64,000 bases of DNA from Amorphophallus konjac (lineage: Eukaryota > Streptophyta > Magnoliopsida > Alismatales > Araceae), in the NCBI GenBank assembly GCA_022559845.1, contig CM040117.1:149672732-149736731 (forward strand), written 5' to 3'. The notes under the pieces were generated by a model. The model was not told the DNA's origin, made no database searches, and saw nothing but the letters and a program-made list of their open reading frames with translations. Both the position numbers and the translations under genes were made by a program. Each line of letters starts with the position of its first letter. Positions within the stretch are counted from its first letter, which is position 1. Below are positions 1-10,430 of the stretch, piece after piece.

Positions 1-264
1 TCCGTCATCCTCCCACTTAACCATCAAACCCCACCATCCTCCGTATCCACCAAACCGCTTATCCTACCATCCTTCGTTAACCCATCTATCCCTACTCCAC
101 CACCCTCTACATTCGTTACCACCACACCTCTAGCCAACCATTCACCCATCATCCTCCTTCCATCTACCTCTACCCCATCACCAATACCCGTACCAATCAT
201 CACCCCGCCTTCATCAAACCCCTCGCCCATCATCTCCACTACGCCTTCCCCCGCGCCACTCATC
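1..264 (+). pseudogene. gag: Tat gag, Pro/Ser/Thr-rich linker (element A)
   Basis: Frame 1 is open throughout and encodes a Pro/Ser/Thr/Ile-rich stretch like the Pro-rich gag segment of element B at about 36680-36900. It is part of the low-complexity region between the Gag body and protease. The reading resumes in phase at 9290, after element E, once the duplicated target TCATC is discounted. The upstream part is outside the window. No motif has known function here; the call rests on the match to B and continuity across the insertion. Confidence 0.7.
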
Positions 265-1470
265 TGTTGGGTCTCACGAGGTGTAAACGGATCTAGAAGG
301 GGGGGTTGAATAGATCCTATCAAAAGCTTTGGCCTATTTAAAACTCTTAGCTATCGGAAGCATGAACCACTCCTATAAAGTGAATGAATCACTTAGACAC
401 AATGCACAGCGGAATTAAGTAGAGTGGCACAGAGCATGCAAAGCTTGCAACAACCATACGTGTGTGTGTGCTATATTGATCACTCAAAGTTCATATGTGT
501 GTGAATGCAGTGGTGATCAACCAAGATGCAATTATGAGAGCTTGAGTGTATAAAATAAGATAACCAAGTTTGAAAGCACACGAACTTGTGAATGGGGGTA
601 GAAGAGATAGAGCAATCACACACAATAAACAACCCACAACACAGGGATTTTTAAGGTGGTTCGGTTGCAACCCCGCAACCTACGTCCACCCCTCACCAAA
701 ACCCGGTGACGCTTCCTTGCTGACTCACAGCTTGACCGGGGACACGCCCCAAACCACAGAACAGAGAAAGCCCTCTTTCTATCTTCCTACACACAAAGCT
801 GGCAGGGACGGCTACACCGCAAATCGGAGAACTCCCGATTACCTTCCTACTAACCACCGGTAGGGACGATCTTTAGTTTCAATAGATTGAATGAAATGGA
901 AAAGAACAAGATGAAAATGCTCAACAAGATATGAGATATGCTGAATGAACTAGATCTTGTCTGAGATTGTTGGATCTTGAATCTGTTGAGGATTTGATGA
1001 AGAGCTTTGATTTTCCTTTGATCCCTTTGAGTTGATGGAGACGATATTGGATGTAGCTTGATCTTTCTTGAATCTCCTTGAGTTGATGAAGAGAGTATGG
1101 ATGTAGCTTTGATCTCTTTGAGAGCCTTGAATGCTTCTTGCTTGCTTGGAGGTTGCTTGGCTTCAGATCTGAGCTTGAATCACCTTGGAAGGATGAAGAA
1201 CTCCAGCCCAAAGTACTGTTCACGGAGGTGCTACAGTACCTGCGAAATGGCCTCCCTTGAGCTCTCTTTGATTCACTTCATCAACTACATCAACTAGGGT
1301 TTCTAACCCTCTTGTATTGGTTTTATAGACTTTGAATGGTCTATAGACAAGCCCCAGACCAGATCCACAAATCATGGGTGATTAGGTGACTTTTGGATTA
1401 AACAAATCCATGTTGAATGGCCCTTTTCGAAGTGGAAAACAAAGTCAACATTGGTTGGCTCGGGGATGGC

Positions 1471-1643
1471 GGTCGACCTACAGCTTCTGGCGGTCGACCT
1501 CTACTGAAAAATACTGTAGACGGATGGTCCCTGGGATTTCCGGTCGACCGCTACGAGCTGGCGGTCGACCTGCAGCTGAAAGAACTGCAGACGGGGAGTC
1601 TCTGGCTGGGGCAGGTCGACCGCCCCTGTGCTGGCGGTCGACC
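1471..1643. promoter_or_regulatory. GGTCGACC palindrome array, 3' LTR copy
   Basis: Six exact GGTCGACC palindromes at 1471, 1492, 1542, 1563, 1614 and 1636, most extended to GCGGTCGACC or CGGTCGACCGC. The equivalent array in the other LTR is at 8179-8350. It lies upstream of the LTR TATA motif in element orientation, so an enhancer or protein-binding role is possible; that role is inferred. Confidence 0.7.
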
Positions 1644-1999
1644 GCCAGCTGGGCAGACCCCGGTCCATCCCGGGTCGGTCCGTTAGCCGCTTCAGCTCCG
1701 TCGCTTGACTTCTTTAGCAGCCCGTTCATGTCTGTGGCATCACCTTGATAGTCTAAAAGGTATCAATTGAGTCTTTAAGCTTGGGTTCTCTTGGCTATGC
1801 TTCTTTGTGCATTGACCTTAGATATTTGAATGAAGCTTGTGGAAGAGATTTGCATCAAGGCTTGGACGCGATCATATGGCTTTCACTTTGCCATGAAGCA
1901 ACCGAATGCACTGACTATGCACAGACTTTGTGTTGGATCAACTGTGTTGGAGCAACTATGTTGGAGCAACTATAAATTGTACAGACTTCAACCAGACAA

Positions 2000-2293
2000 C
2001 GTATAGACTTTGAGTTTGTGCTAGCAGCCAACATATAGACTTTGAGTTTTTGCTAGCAGCCAACGTACAGACTTTGAGTTTGCAGGATGTATAGACTTGC
2101 TGATGTATAGACTTGCTGCTGAAGGATGTATAGACTTTATGTGCCTGCAACATGATGATGTATAGACTTGAGTTATAGGATGTATAGACTTAGTAATGAA
2201 GATGCATGGAGAATGTATAGACTTTGCATGGCAAACTATGCAATCCAATGTATAGACTTGTTAATGAAGATGCATGGAGAATGTATAGACTTT
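2000..2293 (-). repeat. AAGTCTATACA-type motif array, 3' LTR of E
   Basis: About eleven spaced copies of a motif reading, on the element strand, roughly AAGTCTATACATTG (seen on + as ATGTATAGACTT), with variants such as CGTACAGACTT. Spacing is irregular, about 15-35 bp. The array starts about 310 bp from the element-strand start of the LTR. The same motif and orientation recur in the LTRs of element D. Confidence 0.8.
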
Positions 2294-2606
2294 ATGTGTA
2301 GCAGCATAAGAAATGCACCGACTATATGAATGAACCGATGCAAGATATGAACAATGGTATGCACTGATGCATTGTTCATGCACACAACCTGTTCGATGAA
2401 ATGACTAACTGTTTAAATAGATGCACAATGATGTCATATGCAAACACAGTGTGACTTAGTATTTGCTATCAAAACCATGCACTGCTCAAGCACACAACAT
2501 GTTCGATGAAATGACTGATTGTTTAAACAGATGCATCACAGTGTAACTTATAGTAGTTACTATCATCAAAACTATAACAGTAATCATGGTGCACATGTAT
2601 TCAACG

Positions 2607-2960
2607 TTCTCCCCCTTTTTGATGATGGCAACACTGTGAGTCATTATATGGCAGAAATAGCCAAGACAGCAAAGTTTATGACATATGTAACATGTGCAGC
2701 TCAAGATCCATGATAGTAAAGCATGTGAATGCAGATATGTATGCATGGATATACGTATGCATGGAGAAGTAAAGTGTATGAATGCTATGCATAAACCCTC
2801 ATCATAAATGAAGGTTCTCTCCCCCTTGGATTCTCCCATATCCACAATGCACTCTCCCCCTTTGACAACGCACAAAGGCAACATTAGGCAACATCTCCCC
2901 CTTTATCCCAAGTCCACAGCAAGGACTCACAACAAGACATTCTCCCCCTTTGCCAATAGC
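2607..2960 (-). other. Polypurine tract and reiterated PPT-like motifs (E)
   Basis: The tract next to the 3' LTR is 2607-2620 (AAAAAGGGGGAGAA on the minus strand). Further copies of CTCCCCCTTT/CTCCCCCTTG on + occur near 2818, 2851, 2895 and 2941, with more distant ones near 4016, 4234 and 4420. A block of 25 identical bases (2608-2632 here, 55963-55987 in D) surrounds the proper tract. Multiple polypurine copies before the 3' LTR are a known Sirevirus feature. Confidence 0.8.
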
Positions 2961-5039
2961 AAAAAGGAGGGATATGATACAGTGGTTGACACAAGTCCTA
3001 GAGATCAGAGTGGAATGGTAGTGGAAGAGCAAGCCATTATATGGAAATTGGAAACATGCCGGGAGCAATATATATGGTTCAAAGCTAATGAAAACCAAGA
3101 TCATCAATAGAGTTCAAAAGGCATCGATATCCATGGTTTAATAGAAATGAACCAGAAGCGCATATCATGACAGTGTTTAACCTTCCCTTGTCTTATACAT
3201 CCATATTCAAGAACTACAAAGGAAATAGCACAAAAACTAGTATTGAGGCTAAACAATCATGATTAGATCATGGAATTTTATGATCGCAGCAAATGTGATT
3301 TTCAGTATCTTTTGCATTTGAAGGCACAAGACTCATATTTTACGAGCAGTCTAGTCTAGTACATGCCTCCTAACCGTAAGAATACACGTTGTTTAGACGC
3401 CAGTATTCCTAGGTATTTGGTAAGACTGACTGTTATGCTTCAAAATAAACAGAGATAGCAACAGTCACGTCATGACATATCCAAACTCATTTCTTTGATG
3501 AGAAGATATATTTCTCAGCAATTATGCCATTGCTCTACCTAGAGTCCAAATGAATTAAGACAGAGATAACAGGGCACATCATGACATATCATCCGTCATT
3601 TGATTTGATGACGTGACATATTTCTCCGTGCAACAATATCATTGCTCTGTCAAATTGATTTTTCAAGAATTCCAGCTCATCAAGATGTTTAGAAACAATA
3701 CTAAGCTCTAGAGTATCACCAAAGTTGTCAAGACGTTTGGATTTTCAGATTTCAGGATAGTTATTCAAGGCACAACATGCAATCTCTAGTTAAGGTCTAT
3801 TAAAACCACAAAATATAGATGATTTCAAAAGATATATCAGAACTTCAAGGAAATCATTAAATCTGAACCATTCTCATTGAATGGACAATCATCAGTTCAT
3901 ATAATAGAAAGCTCTTACACCGTAGTGATGTCTGTCTCTTGAACTTATTATCACACTGGAGGCCATTGAGGTTCAGATGCAAAAAGGACGAATGAACCAA
4001 GAAAAACAACACGACTCCCCCTAAGAATATGCAATGAATGCACTCAAGGAGTTATGTAGGCAGTCAAATAGAATGACGAATGTCAAGGAGAGGTTTACTT
4101 GAACCATGCAGGGGTTGACCTGATCAAACATGAATCTAGCAGACATGAAATGCATGAACCAACACATGATTTTACACTTATGAAATGCAACATAATGAAT
4201 ATGAAACATATGCATGAATGCCTCAAGAAGACAACTCCCCCTAGCTATATGGCCTATCTGCGACAGTGGCACATGATACTTGGCGGAGGTTGGTCCTCAC
4301 GCATATTGAGTGCTTCCAGACAAGCATAGCCTGCCTTTCCATACATCAACATTTGATATACCATGGCCGTGCAAGAGTGAAATGATGTAAAATGATTCAA
4401 GCTAGATTGATGTTGACTCCCCCTGAATACATGCATGGGTTGGCAATGAATTATGCAGCCTAAGACTTATGTGAATACACAATGCAATGAAGATGCTGTA
4501 AAATAATTGTGCATTTTTGTGTCTACTAAGCATGATGTGCATTAAGGTATGTGTGATCACAATATGATGCAAACACAAATCATTCACAATTGATTTTGAA
4601 CTGAATGCAACATGATGATGTCAATTGCTAGACTCCCTCCTTTTGAATAATGCTAACATGAATAATGAGTTGAAAATGCAGCCATGACATGCATCATCAA
4701 AATCAAAATCCAAGCATTTGATGTGGCTGATAGTAAGACTTATGCAACTCATCATCACATTAACTTCATCAGCATAACAAGTTTTTCATGAATTAAATAG
4801 CTAAAATCAAGCATGGTGTGAACAAGTTATCTAGCTCAAAAGTTCATCTCACACCATGGGGGTTTTGCATTTCAAAGAGCAATTCAGTTTGCAGAATCTA
4901 ATGACATTGGGTAGACGTATGATGCAATATCTACATGTCAAGAATAAACATGAAAAAAATATTTACATACCTGTGCCTTGAGCTTTTATTTACTTGACCA
5001 TTCATTTCTCAGCTCCAAGACATCCTGCACCCAAAATTC
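2961..5039 (-). other. Non-coding 3' region of element E
   Basis: AT-rich sequence between the end of gag and the polypurine tracts. I find no long open frame, protease, integrase or RT motif on either strand. It holds the duplicated structured motif at 3450-3649 and scattered PPT-like CTCCCCCT motifs (about 4016, 4234, 4420). The matching region of element D is 53451-55974. Confidence 0.7.
3450..3649 (-). ncRNA. Tandem structured motif in 3' region of E (two units)
   Basis: Two roughly 90-bp units (3561-3649 first and 3450-3538 second in element orientation). Each reads on the minus strand: AGAGCAATG, then GAGAAATAT, a hairpin, GTCATGA, and finally CTCTG, which can pair with the opening CAGAG or TAGAG. 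The central hairpin stems are GTCAT/ATGAC (3595-3599 with 3608-3612) and CTCAT/ATGAG (3486-3490 with 3498-3502). Element D carries two similar units at 54702-54774 and 54796-54886 with different stem bases. An RNA signal such as packaging or dimerisation is a guess; only the conserved pattern is seen. Confidence 0.6.
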
Positions 5040-6913
5040 TCATTTAGAATTTTTAGGTACCCAAGCTTGCTTGGGTCCTTGTGGTTTAGCAACATGTTTA
5101 GCATCTTGGCCCATCTTTTTCAGAGCAATCACATCATCCTCCCTCATTGTGAGGCAATCATATATCTCATGCCCATTTTTCCCACAATAGAAACAACACA
5201 CAAAAGATTGATTTTTCATTTTATGTTCATGTGTGTGTGCATGTGGACTATGCTTTTGTGGACGAGCATGATTCTTACCTTTTATTGTATGAGGGTGGTG
5301 TCTTTCTTTCAGATGCCAGCATTCTTGGTCAGTGTGACCAGTCTTACCATAATGAAGGCAGCAAAGAGAAGCATTTTTGTTGAAGACCATGGGGAGTGTC
5401 GACCTGTCTGAATGAGAATGTCGACACTTCTGATTCTCCATGCGATTCTGTGCAGAGTTCTGCTGACCAGGCCCTCTGCCAGTGTTGACCTGTTTCTTTC
5501 CTTGTCCTTTCACTTGATCTCCTACTCTAAGCTCATCATTTCTCAAGATAAAACAATCATGCACAGTGTGACCATGTTTACCACAATAATAACAATTGAC
5601 ATTCATTTTGTGGAAGGCATGGTATTTAGCATTGGACATGTTATGGTGCATGTTTGGATAAGCATGCTGAATTTTACTTTTCTTTCGAGCAGTGTGCCCT
5701 TTTTGGTGACCACAGGAAGTGGTGGCTTCCGGTGAGCCAGAATCTTAGATTTGGGCAAACATTGACAGAAATCATTCAAACTTTGAATTTCATTTTCAAG
5801 TGAGGAAATGTGCTGTTTAGATTCAACAAGGCCCTCTTCGCATGCTGCCAATTGCTCATTGAGCATGGCGTTTACTGCTTTAAGATTTTGATTTTGTTGT
5901 TCTAAAGCATGCAAAGTTTCAGAGTGATCTTCAATGACAGATTTACCTTTTTCATGTGCAGCCAGTTTTTCATGCAATTCTTCTTCAGCTTTTTCATGTT
6001 CAATTTTCTTTTCCAACAACTCTCTATTCTCTTCTTTCAGAGAATCAATCAGTTTTTGTTGCCATTCAAGATCATCATGGAGACCAACATTTATGTTTCT
6101 CAAGAATGAACATTTTTCACATACAAAATTAGCAGAGCATGAAACAGAATTTTTGTTTCCTTCAATCAACTTCTCATGATAGATTAGCCCATCGGCCATA
6201 GTTTGATCATTAGAGATTGACTTAGGTTGGTTTTGAAGTTTTATTACAATTTCTTCCAACCTAGTGATTTCATCATGAAGATTTTCATTTTCTTCCCTTA
6301 GACATGCAATGCTTTGTTTATGCGTATCTAGATCAACTGAGAGAGTGTCGTTAAGCTCTTTAAAAATAGAACACTTTTTACAAATCGAGCTTTCATTTTG
6401 GTTAATTTTCTTGAGATCCTTTTTCAAATTTTTGTTTTCTGTTTTTACCTTTTTGTATTGTGTGATCAATTCATCATAGGCTTCCATAAGCTCTTCAAAA
6501 GTGAATTCCTCGGAGTCAGAGTTTACCTGTGATGAGGATGTATTGCTAGACTGTTCTGCACGGTCGGCCATGAAGCATTCTTGTTCTCGTTCCTTCCCTT
6601 CATGGATTTTCACCAACTTGTCCAATACTTGCTTGGCTGTACTGCAAGAGGACACAAGATGAGTTAGTCTTAGATCAACTGCAACTGTAATTAAGTTATA
6701 TGCAAGATGATTATCATTGTGTTTGGTCTCATGTTCGGCTAACCAATCAATTGAATTTGATGGCAGCTCATGAGGACCATTGTATATAAGAGTCCACAAT
6801 TGTGGATCTATGGAGCTAACATAGATGAACATTCTTCCAACTCATGTAGAAAAATCTGAACCATCATAAATGGGCGGAGAAGCCATCGAAGCATGTGTAG
6901 CATATGAAGCCAT
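5040..6913 (-). pseudogene. gag: Gag-like protein of element E, zinc-knuckle, broken
   Basis: Capsid/nucleocapsid-type protein that would package element RNA. Likely start is the ATG at 6913, since an in-frame PPIYDGSDFST stretch follows as in other Copia-type Gags. A TGA at 6842-6844 (probably from TGG) breaks it early. The body (from about 6832) has a Copia Gag N-terminal region (SIDPQLWTLIYNGPHELP, then a conserved CSTAKQVLDKL), followed by a long Glu/Lys/Asn-rich coiled coil. Near 5650 the frame shifts into the C-terminal part with knuckles CYYCGKHGHTVHDC and CFYCGKNGHEIYDC, plus a degenerate middle one (CCLHYGKTGHTDQEC). It ends GPKQAWVPKN, the tail seen before protease in full Sireviruses, but no polymerase follows. 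D (51584-53450) is its relative. Confidence 0.85.
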
Positions 6914-6975
6914 CTAAATAACAAACACTGGGATCTTTCCCTGCAGATCGTTGGATCTGGGAATGACAGAGCCTC

Positions 6976-6987
6976 GCTCTGATACCA
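6976..6987 (-). other. Primer-binding site, element E (tRNA-iMet)
   Basis: The minus strand reads TGGTATCAGAGC, complementary to the 3' end of plant initiator tRNA-Met, separated by 2 bases (AT) from the end of the 5' LTR at 6990. The same 2-base spacing is seen in element D. Confidence 0.95.
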
Positions 6988-8028
6988 ATTGTTCGGTCCC
7001 ACGAGGTGCAAACGGATATAGAAGGGGGGGTTGAATAGATCCTTTCACAAGTTTTGGCCTATTTAAAAACTCTTAGCTAGCGGAAGCTTAAACCACTCTT
7101 ATAAAGTGAATGAACCACTTAGGCACAATGCACAACGATGAAATAGCCTTGTAACAAGCGTATGTGTGTGTATGCTATGTTGATCACTTAGAGTGCATAT
7201 GTGTGTGAATGTAGTGGTGATCAACCAAGATGCAATTATGAGAGCTTGAGTGTATAAAATAAGATAACCAAGTTTGAAAGCACACGAACCTGTGAATGGG
7301 GGTAGAAGAGATAGAGCAATCACACACGAAGAACAACCCACAACACAGGGATTTTTAAGGTGGTTCGGTTGCAACCCCGCAACCTACGTCCACCCCTCAC
7401 CAAAACCCGGTGAGGCTTCCTTGCTGACTCACAGCTTGACCGGGGACACGCCCCAAACCACAGAACAGAGAAAGCCCTCTTTCTGTCTTCCTACACACAA
7501 AGCCGGCAGGGACGGCTACACCGCAGATCGAGAACTCCCGATTGCCTTCCTACTAACCACCGGTAGGGACGATCTTCAGTTTCAATAGATTGAATGAAAT
7601 GGAAAAAGAACAAGATGAAAATACTCAAACAAGATATGAAGATATGCTGAATGAACTAGATCTTGTCTGAGATTGTTGGATCTTGAATCTGTTGAGGATT
7701 TGATGAAGAGCTTTGATTTTCCTTTGATCCCTTTGAGTTGATGGAGACGATATTGGATGTAGCTTGATCTTTCTTGAATCTCCTTGAGTTGATGAAGAGG
7801 TGTATGGATGTAGCTTTGATCACCTTTGAGAGCCTTGAATGCTTCTTGCTTGCTTGGAGGTTGCTTGGCTTCAGATCTGAGCTTGAATCACCTTGGAAGG
7901 ATGAAGAACTCCAGCCCGAAGTACTGTTCACGGAGGTGCTACAGTACCCTCGAAATGGCCTCCCTTGAGCTCTCTTTGATTCACTTCATCAACTACATCA
8001 ACTAGGGTTTCTAACCCTCTTGTATTGG

Positions 8029-8035
8029 TTTTATA
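8029..8035 (-). promoter_or_regulatory. LTR TATA box candidate, element E
   Basis: TATAAAA on the minus strand in the context AGTCTATAAAACC, about 1.25 kb inside the 5' LTR and 145 bp downstream of the GGTCGACC array. Likely core promoter of E; no transcript evidence is available here. Confidence 0.6.
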
Positions 8036-8178
8036 GACTTTGAATGGTCTATAGACAAGCCCCAGACCAGATCCACAAATCATGGGTGATTAGGTGACTT
8101 TTGGATTAAACAAATCCATGTTGAATGGCCCTTTTCGAAGTGGAAAACAAAGTCAACATTGGTTGGCTCGGGGCTGGC

Positions 8179-8350
8179 GGTCGACCTACAGCTTCTAGCG
8201 ATCGACCTCTACTGAAAAATGCTGTAGATGGATGGTCCCTGGGATTTCCGGTCGACCGCTATGGGCTGGCGGTCGACCTCCAGCTGACAGACTTTCAATC
8301 TGGCAATCCCTGGCTGGGGCGGTCGACCGCCCCTGTGCTAGCGGTCGACC
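8179..8350. promoter_or_regulatory. GGTCGACC palindrome array, 5' LTR of E
   Basis: GGTCGACC at 8179, 8250, 8271, 8321 and 8343, plus a one-base variant GATCGACC at 8200. It lies 140-320 bp upstream of the TATA motif in element orientation. The half-site CGGTC/GACCG equals that of the spaced palindromes of Tat elements A and B. Confidence 0.7.
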
Positions 8351-8690
8351 GCCAGCTGGGGAGACCCCGGTCCATCCCGGGTCGGTCCGTTATCCGCTTC
8401 AGCTCCGTCGTTCAACTCCATTAGCAGCCCGTGCATGTTTGTGGCATCACCCTTGATAGTCTAAAAGGTATCAACTGAGTCTTTAACCTTGGGTTCTCTT
8501 GGCTATGCTTTTTTGTGCATTAACCTTGGATATTTGAATGAAGCTTGTGGAAGAGATTTGCATCAAGGCTTGGACGCGATCATATGGCTTTCACTTTGCC
8601 TTGAAGCAACCGAATGCACTGACTATGCACAGACTTTGTGTTGGATCAACTGTGTTGGAGCAACTATACATTGTACATACTTCAACCAGA

Positions 8691-8971
8691 CAATGTATAG
8701 ACTTTGAGTTTGTGCTAGCAGCCAACGTACAGACTTTGAGTTTGTGCTAGCAGCCAACATACAGACTTTGAGTTTGCAGGATGTATAGACTTGCTGCTGA
8801 AGGATGTATAGACTTTATGTGCCTGCAACAGGATGATGTATAGACTTGAGTTGCAGGATGTATAGACTTAGTAATGAAGATGCATGGAGAATGTATAGAC
8901 TTTGCATGGCAAACTATGCAATCCAATGTATAGACTTGTTAATGAAGATGCATGGAGAATGTATAGACTTT
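8691..8971 (-). repeat. AAGTCTATACA-type motif array, 5' LTR of E
   Basis: About ten spaced copies of the AAGTCTATACA(TTG) motif on the element strand, about 310-590 bp from the LTR start. Equivalent to 2000-2293. Confidence 0.8.
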
Positions 8972-9289
8972 ATGTGTAGCAGCATAAGAAATGCACCGAC
9001 TATATGAATGAACCGATGCAAGATATGAACAATGGTATGCACTGATGCATTGCTCATGCACACAACCTGTTTGATGAAATGACTAACTGTTTAAACAGAT
9101 GCACAATGACGTCATATGCAAACACAGTGTGACTTAGTATTTGCTATCAAAACCATGCATTGCTCATGCACACAACATGTTTGATGAAATGACTGATTGT
9201 TTAAATAGATGCACCACATTGTGACTTATAGTAGTTGCTAACATCAAAACCATAACAGTAATCATGGTGCACATGTATTCAACATCATC

Positions 9290-10237
9290 CACTCCAATGG
9301 ACCAGTTAAGCTGCTTATTTTAAGCCCATCCGATGCCACGCTGGCCCACAACCATGCCCTGCGGAGCGGGCGTTTATTCCACATAAATTATCCTTCCACT
9401 AGTGCATCCGCACCCAATCCCCAGTCCTCTCAACAGGCTATTGATCAAGAGGAGACATATCCACTGCCGGGGACCCAATATGATTGGTTACATCACCTGG
9501 ACAGAGTACCTGCAAAGATCTCCATGCTGGAGTTGATTAAAAGGTCTACCTTTCACCAGGATGCACTTAGAAGTTTCTTATAGAAGGTGATCGTCAATGA
9601 AGACATGGCAGTAGATAGCCTGCCGATAGCTCTGGCTACAATCTGAAAGGGGCCGGCAATCACTTTTTTTGAAACTGAACTGGCGCCCTCGGAAGCCTGA
9701 CGAATGCCACTATGCATTTTCATAACTCTGAACAAAGTCAGCATAGATGTGGCACTGGTAGACACAGGGGCATCTATTAATGTCTGCCGGCTTAGCACCT
9801 TGAGAGCCTGCAACTTATCAAAAGATTTGTTAAGGCCAACCCCTACAACTGTAGCAATGTATGACAACTCTCGAAGGGCATGTCACGGGGTGGTCACCAC
9901 TTAGGCCGAGCTTGGGCCTCTCACTATGCCGATTGAATTTTATGTGCTAGACATCGACCCTATGTTCAAGGCTATTTTGGGTCGTCGGTGGATAGACAAT
10001 CTCAATGCTGTACCCTCTACTGCCCACCAATGTCTTAAATTCCCTATTCTAGGGAGGGTAGTAAAGGTGAAACGCATGTCCACGGTCCAGTCTGTTAAGG
10101 CCATCTTAGACAAGATCTTATCAACACTATGGCCTAGCAATCGGCCCATTATTTCAGTGCTAGATTTGAACTTTTCATGGGCATATGCACCACGCAAGCC
10201 CGTCTCTGCAGTAGTGAATGTTAAAGTGAAGCCCTAG
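9290..10237 (+). pseudogene. Tat gag tail and aspartic protease (element A)
   Basis: Continues the frame of 1-264. The gag tail contains the conserved LELIKRST...F block. The protease follows from about 9720: the catalytic motif is LVDTGASINVC (Asp codon 9761-9763) and the second conserved strand is KAILGRRWID near 9970-9985. The enzyme would cut Gag-Pol into working parts. Stops at 9581-9583, 9644-9646, 9698-9700, 9902-9904 and 10235-10237 inactivate it. The counterpart in B is 36460-37651. The frame continues into a G-patch. Confidence 0.88.
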
Positions 10238-10430
10238 ATTCGAGATTCCAAGGGATGGGATATCGTATTGAAATTGGGCTATCAGCCGGGGAGAGGCCTC
10301 GGTGCACAGCTACAAGGGCGGACCAAGCCGGTCCCCAAAGGATGAAAAATGAATAGGAGGGGCCTCGGCTATCGAGAATCTTCATTCTCAATTTTGGGCG
10401 ATTCTGGGCCCTTGACCTAGGACTATTGCC
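10238..10430 (+). pseudogene. G-patch domain after protease (element A)
   Basis: Same frame as the protease. Encodes a Gly-rich G-patch-like segment: GWDIVLKLGYQPGRGLGAQL, then a basic stretch. G-patches bind RNA or helicases and occur next to protease in some retroelements and retroviruses. Two further stops are present (GGATGA context near 10342 and a TAG near 10420). The B copy is at about 37830-37990. Confidence 0.75.

Larger units (their letters stand above)
265..2606 (-). repeat. 3' LTR of element E (left copy)
   Basis: 2342-bp direct repeat of 6990-9284. The outer end TGTTGGG follows target duplication TCATC (260-264). The inner end abuts the pyrimidine-rich complement of the polypurine tract. 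The last base is G where the other copy has A, so the terminal dinucleotide is damaged. It contains the GGTCGACC array (1471-1643) and the AAGTCTATACA array (about 2000-2293). Short open frames inside are not conserved coding and are not called. Confidence 0.93.
265..9284 (-). mobile_element. Non-autonomous Sirevirus-lineage (Ty1/Copia) element E
   Basis: Complete LTR element on the minus strand in gag of Tat element A. Terminal repeats 265-2606 and 6990-9284 begin TG and end CA on the + strand, except that the left copy now ends CG. The target duplication TCATC is at 260-264 and 9285-9289. A tRNA-iMet primer site lies at 6976-6987 and a polypurine tract at 2607-2620. The interior encodes only a Gag-like protein with zinc knuckles; there is no protease, integrase or RT. 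Reiterated polypurine tracts, the CATCATCAAAAAGGGGGAG-type end and the Gag layout fit the Sirevirus lineage. Element D is a relative. Confidence 0.9.
6990..9284 (-). repeat. 5' LTR of element E (right copy)
   Basis: 2295-bp copy, outer end ...TCAACA followed by target duplication TCATC (9285-9289). In element orientation it starts TGTTGAATACATG and drives transcription leftward. It contains the AAGTCTATACA array (8691-8971), the GGTCGACC array (8179-8350) and a TATA motif (8029-8035), in that order. Confidence 0.93.

Noticed and set aside
570..863. Open frame repeated at 7274-7588
   Set aside because: Lies in the LTR of E, on the strand opposite to its transcription; recurs because the LTR does.
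1471..1643. CRISPR-like or satellite array
   Set aside because: Only 8-10 bp is constant, spacing irregular, and the site is inside a plant LTR.
2486..2884. 132-codon minus-strand frame at the 3' end of E
   Set aside because: Spans the LTR border and polypurine tract, so cannot be an ancestral gene of E.
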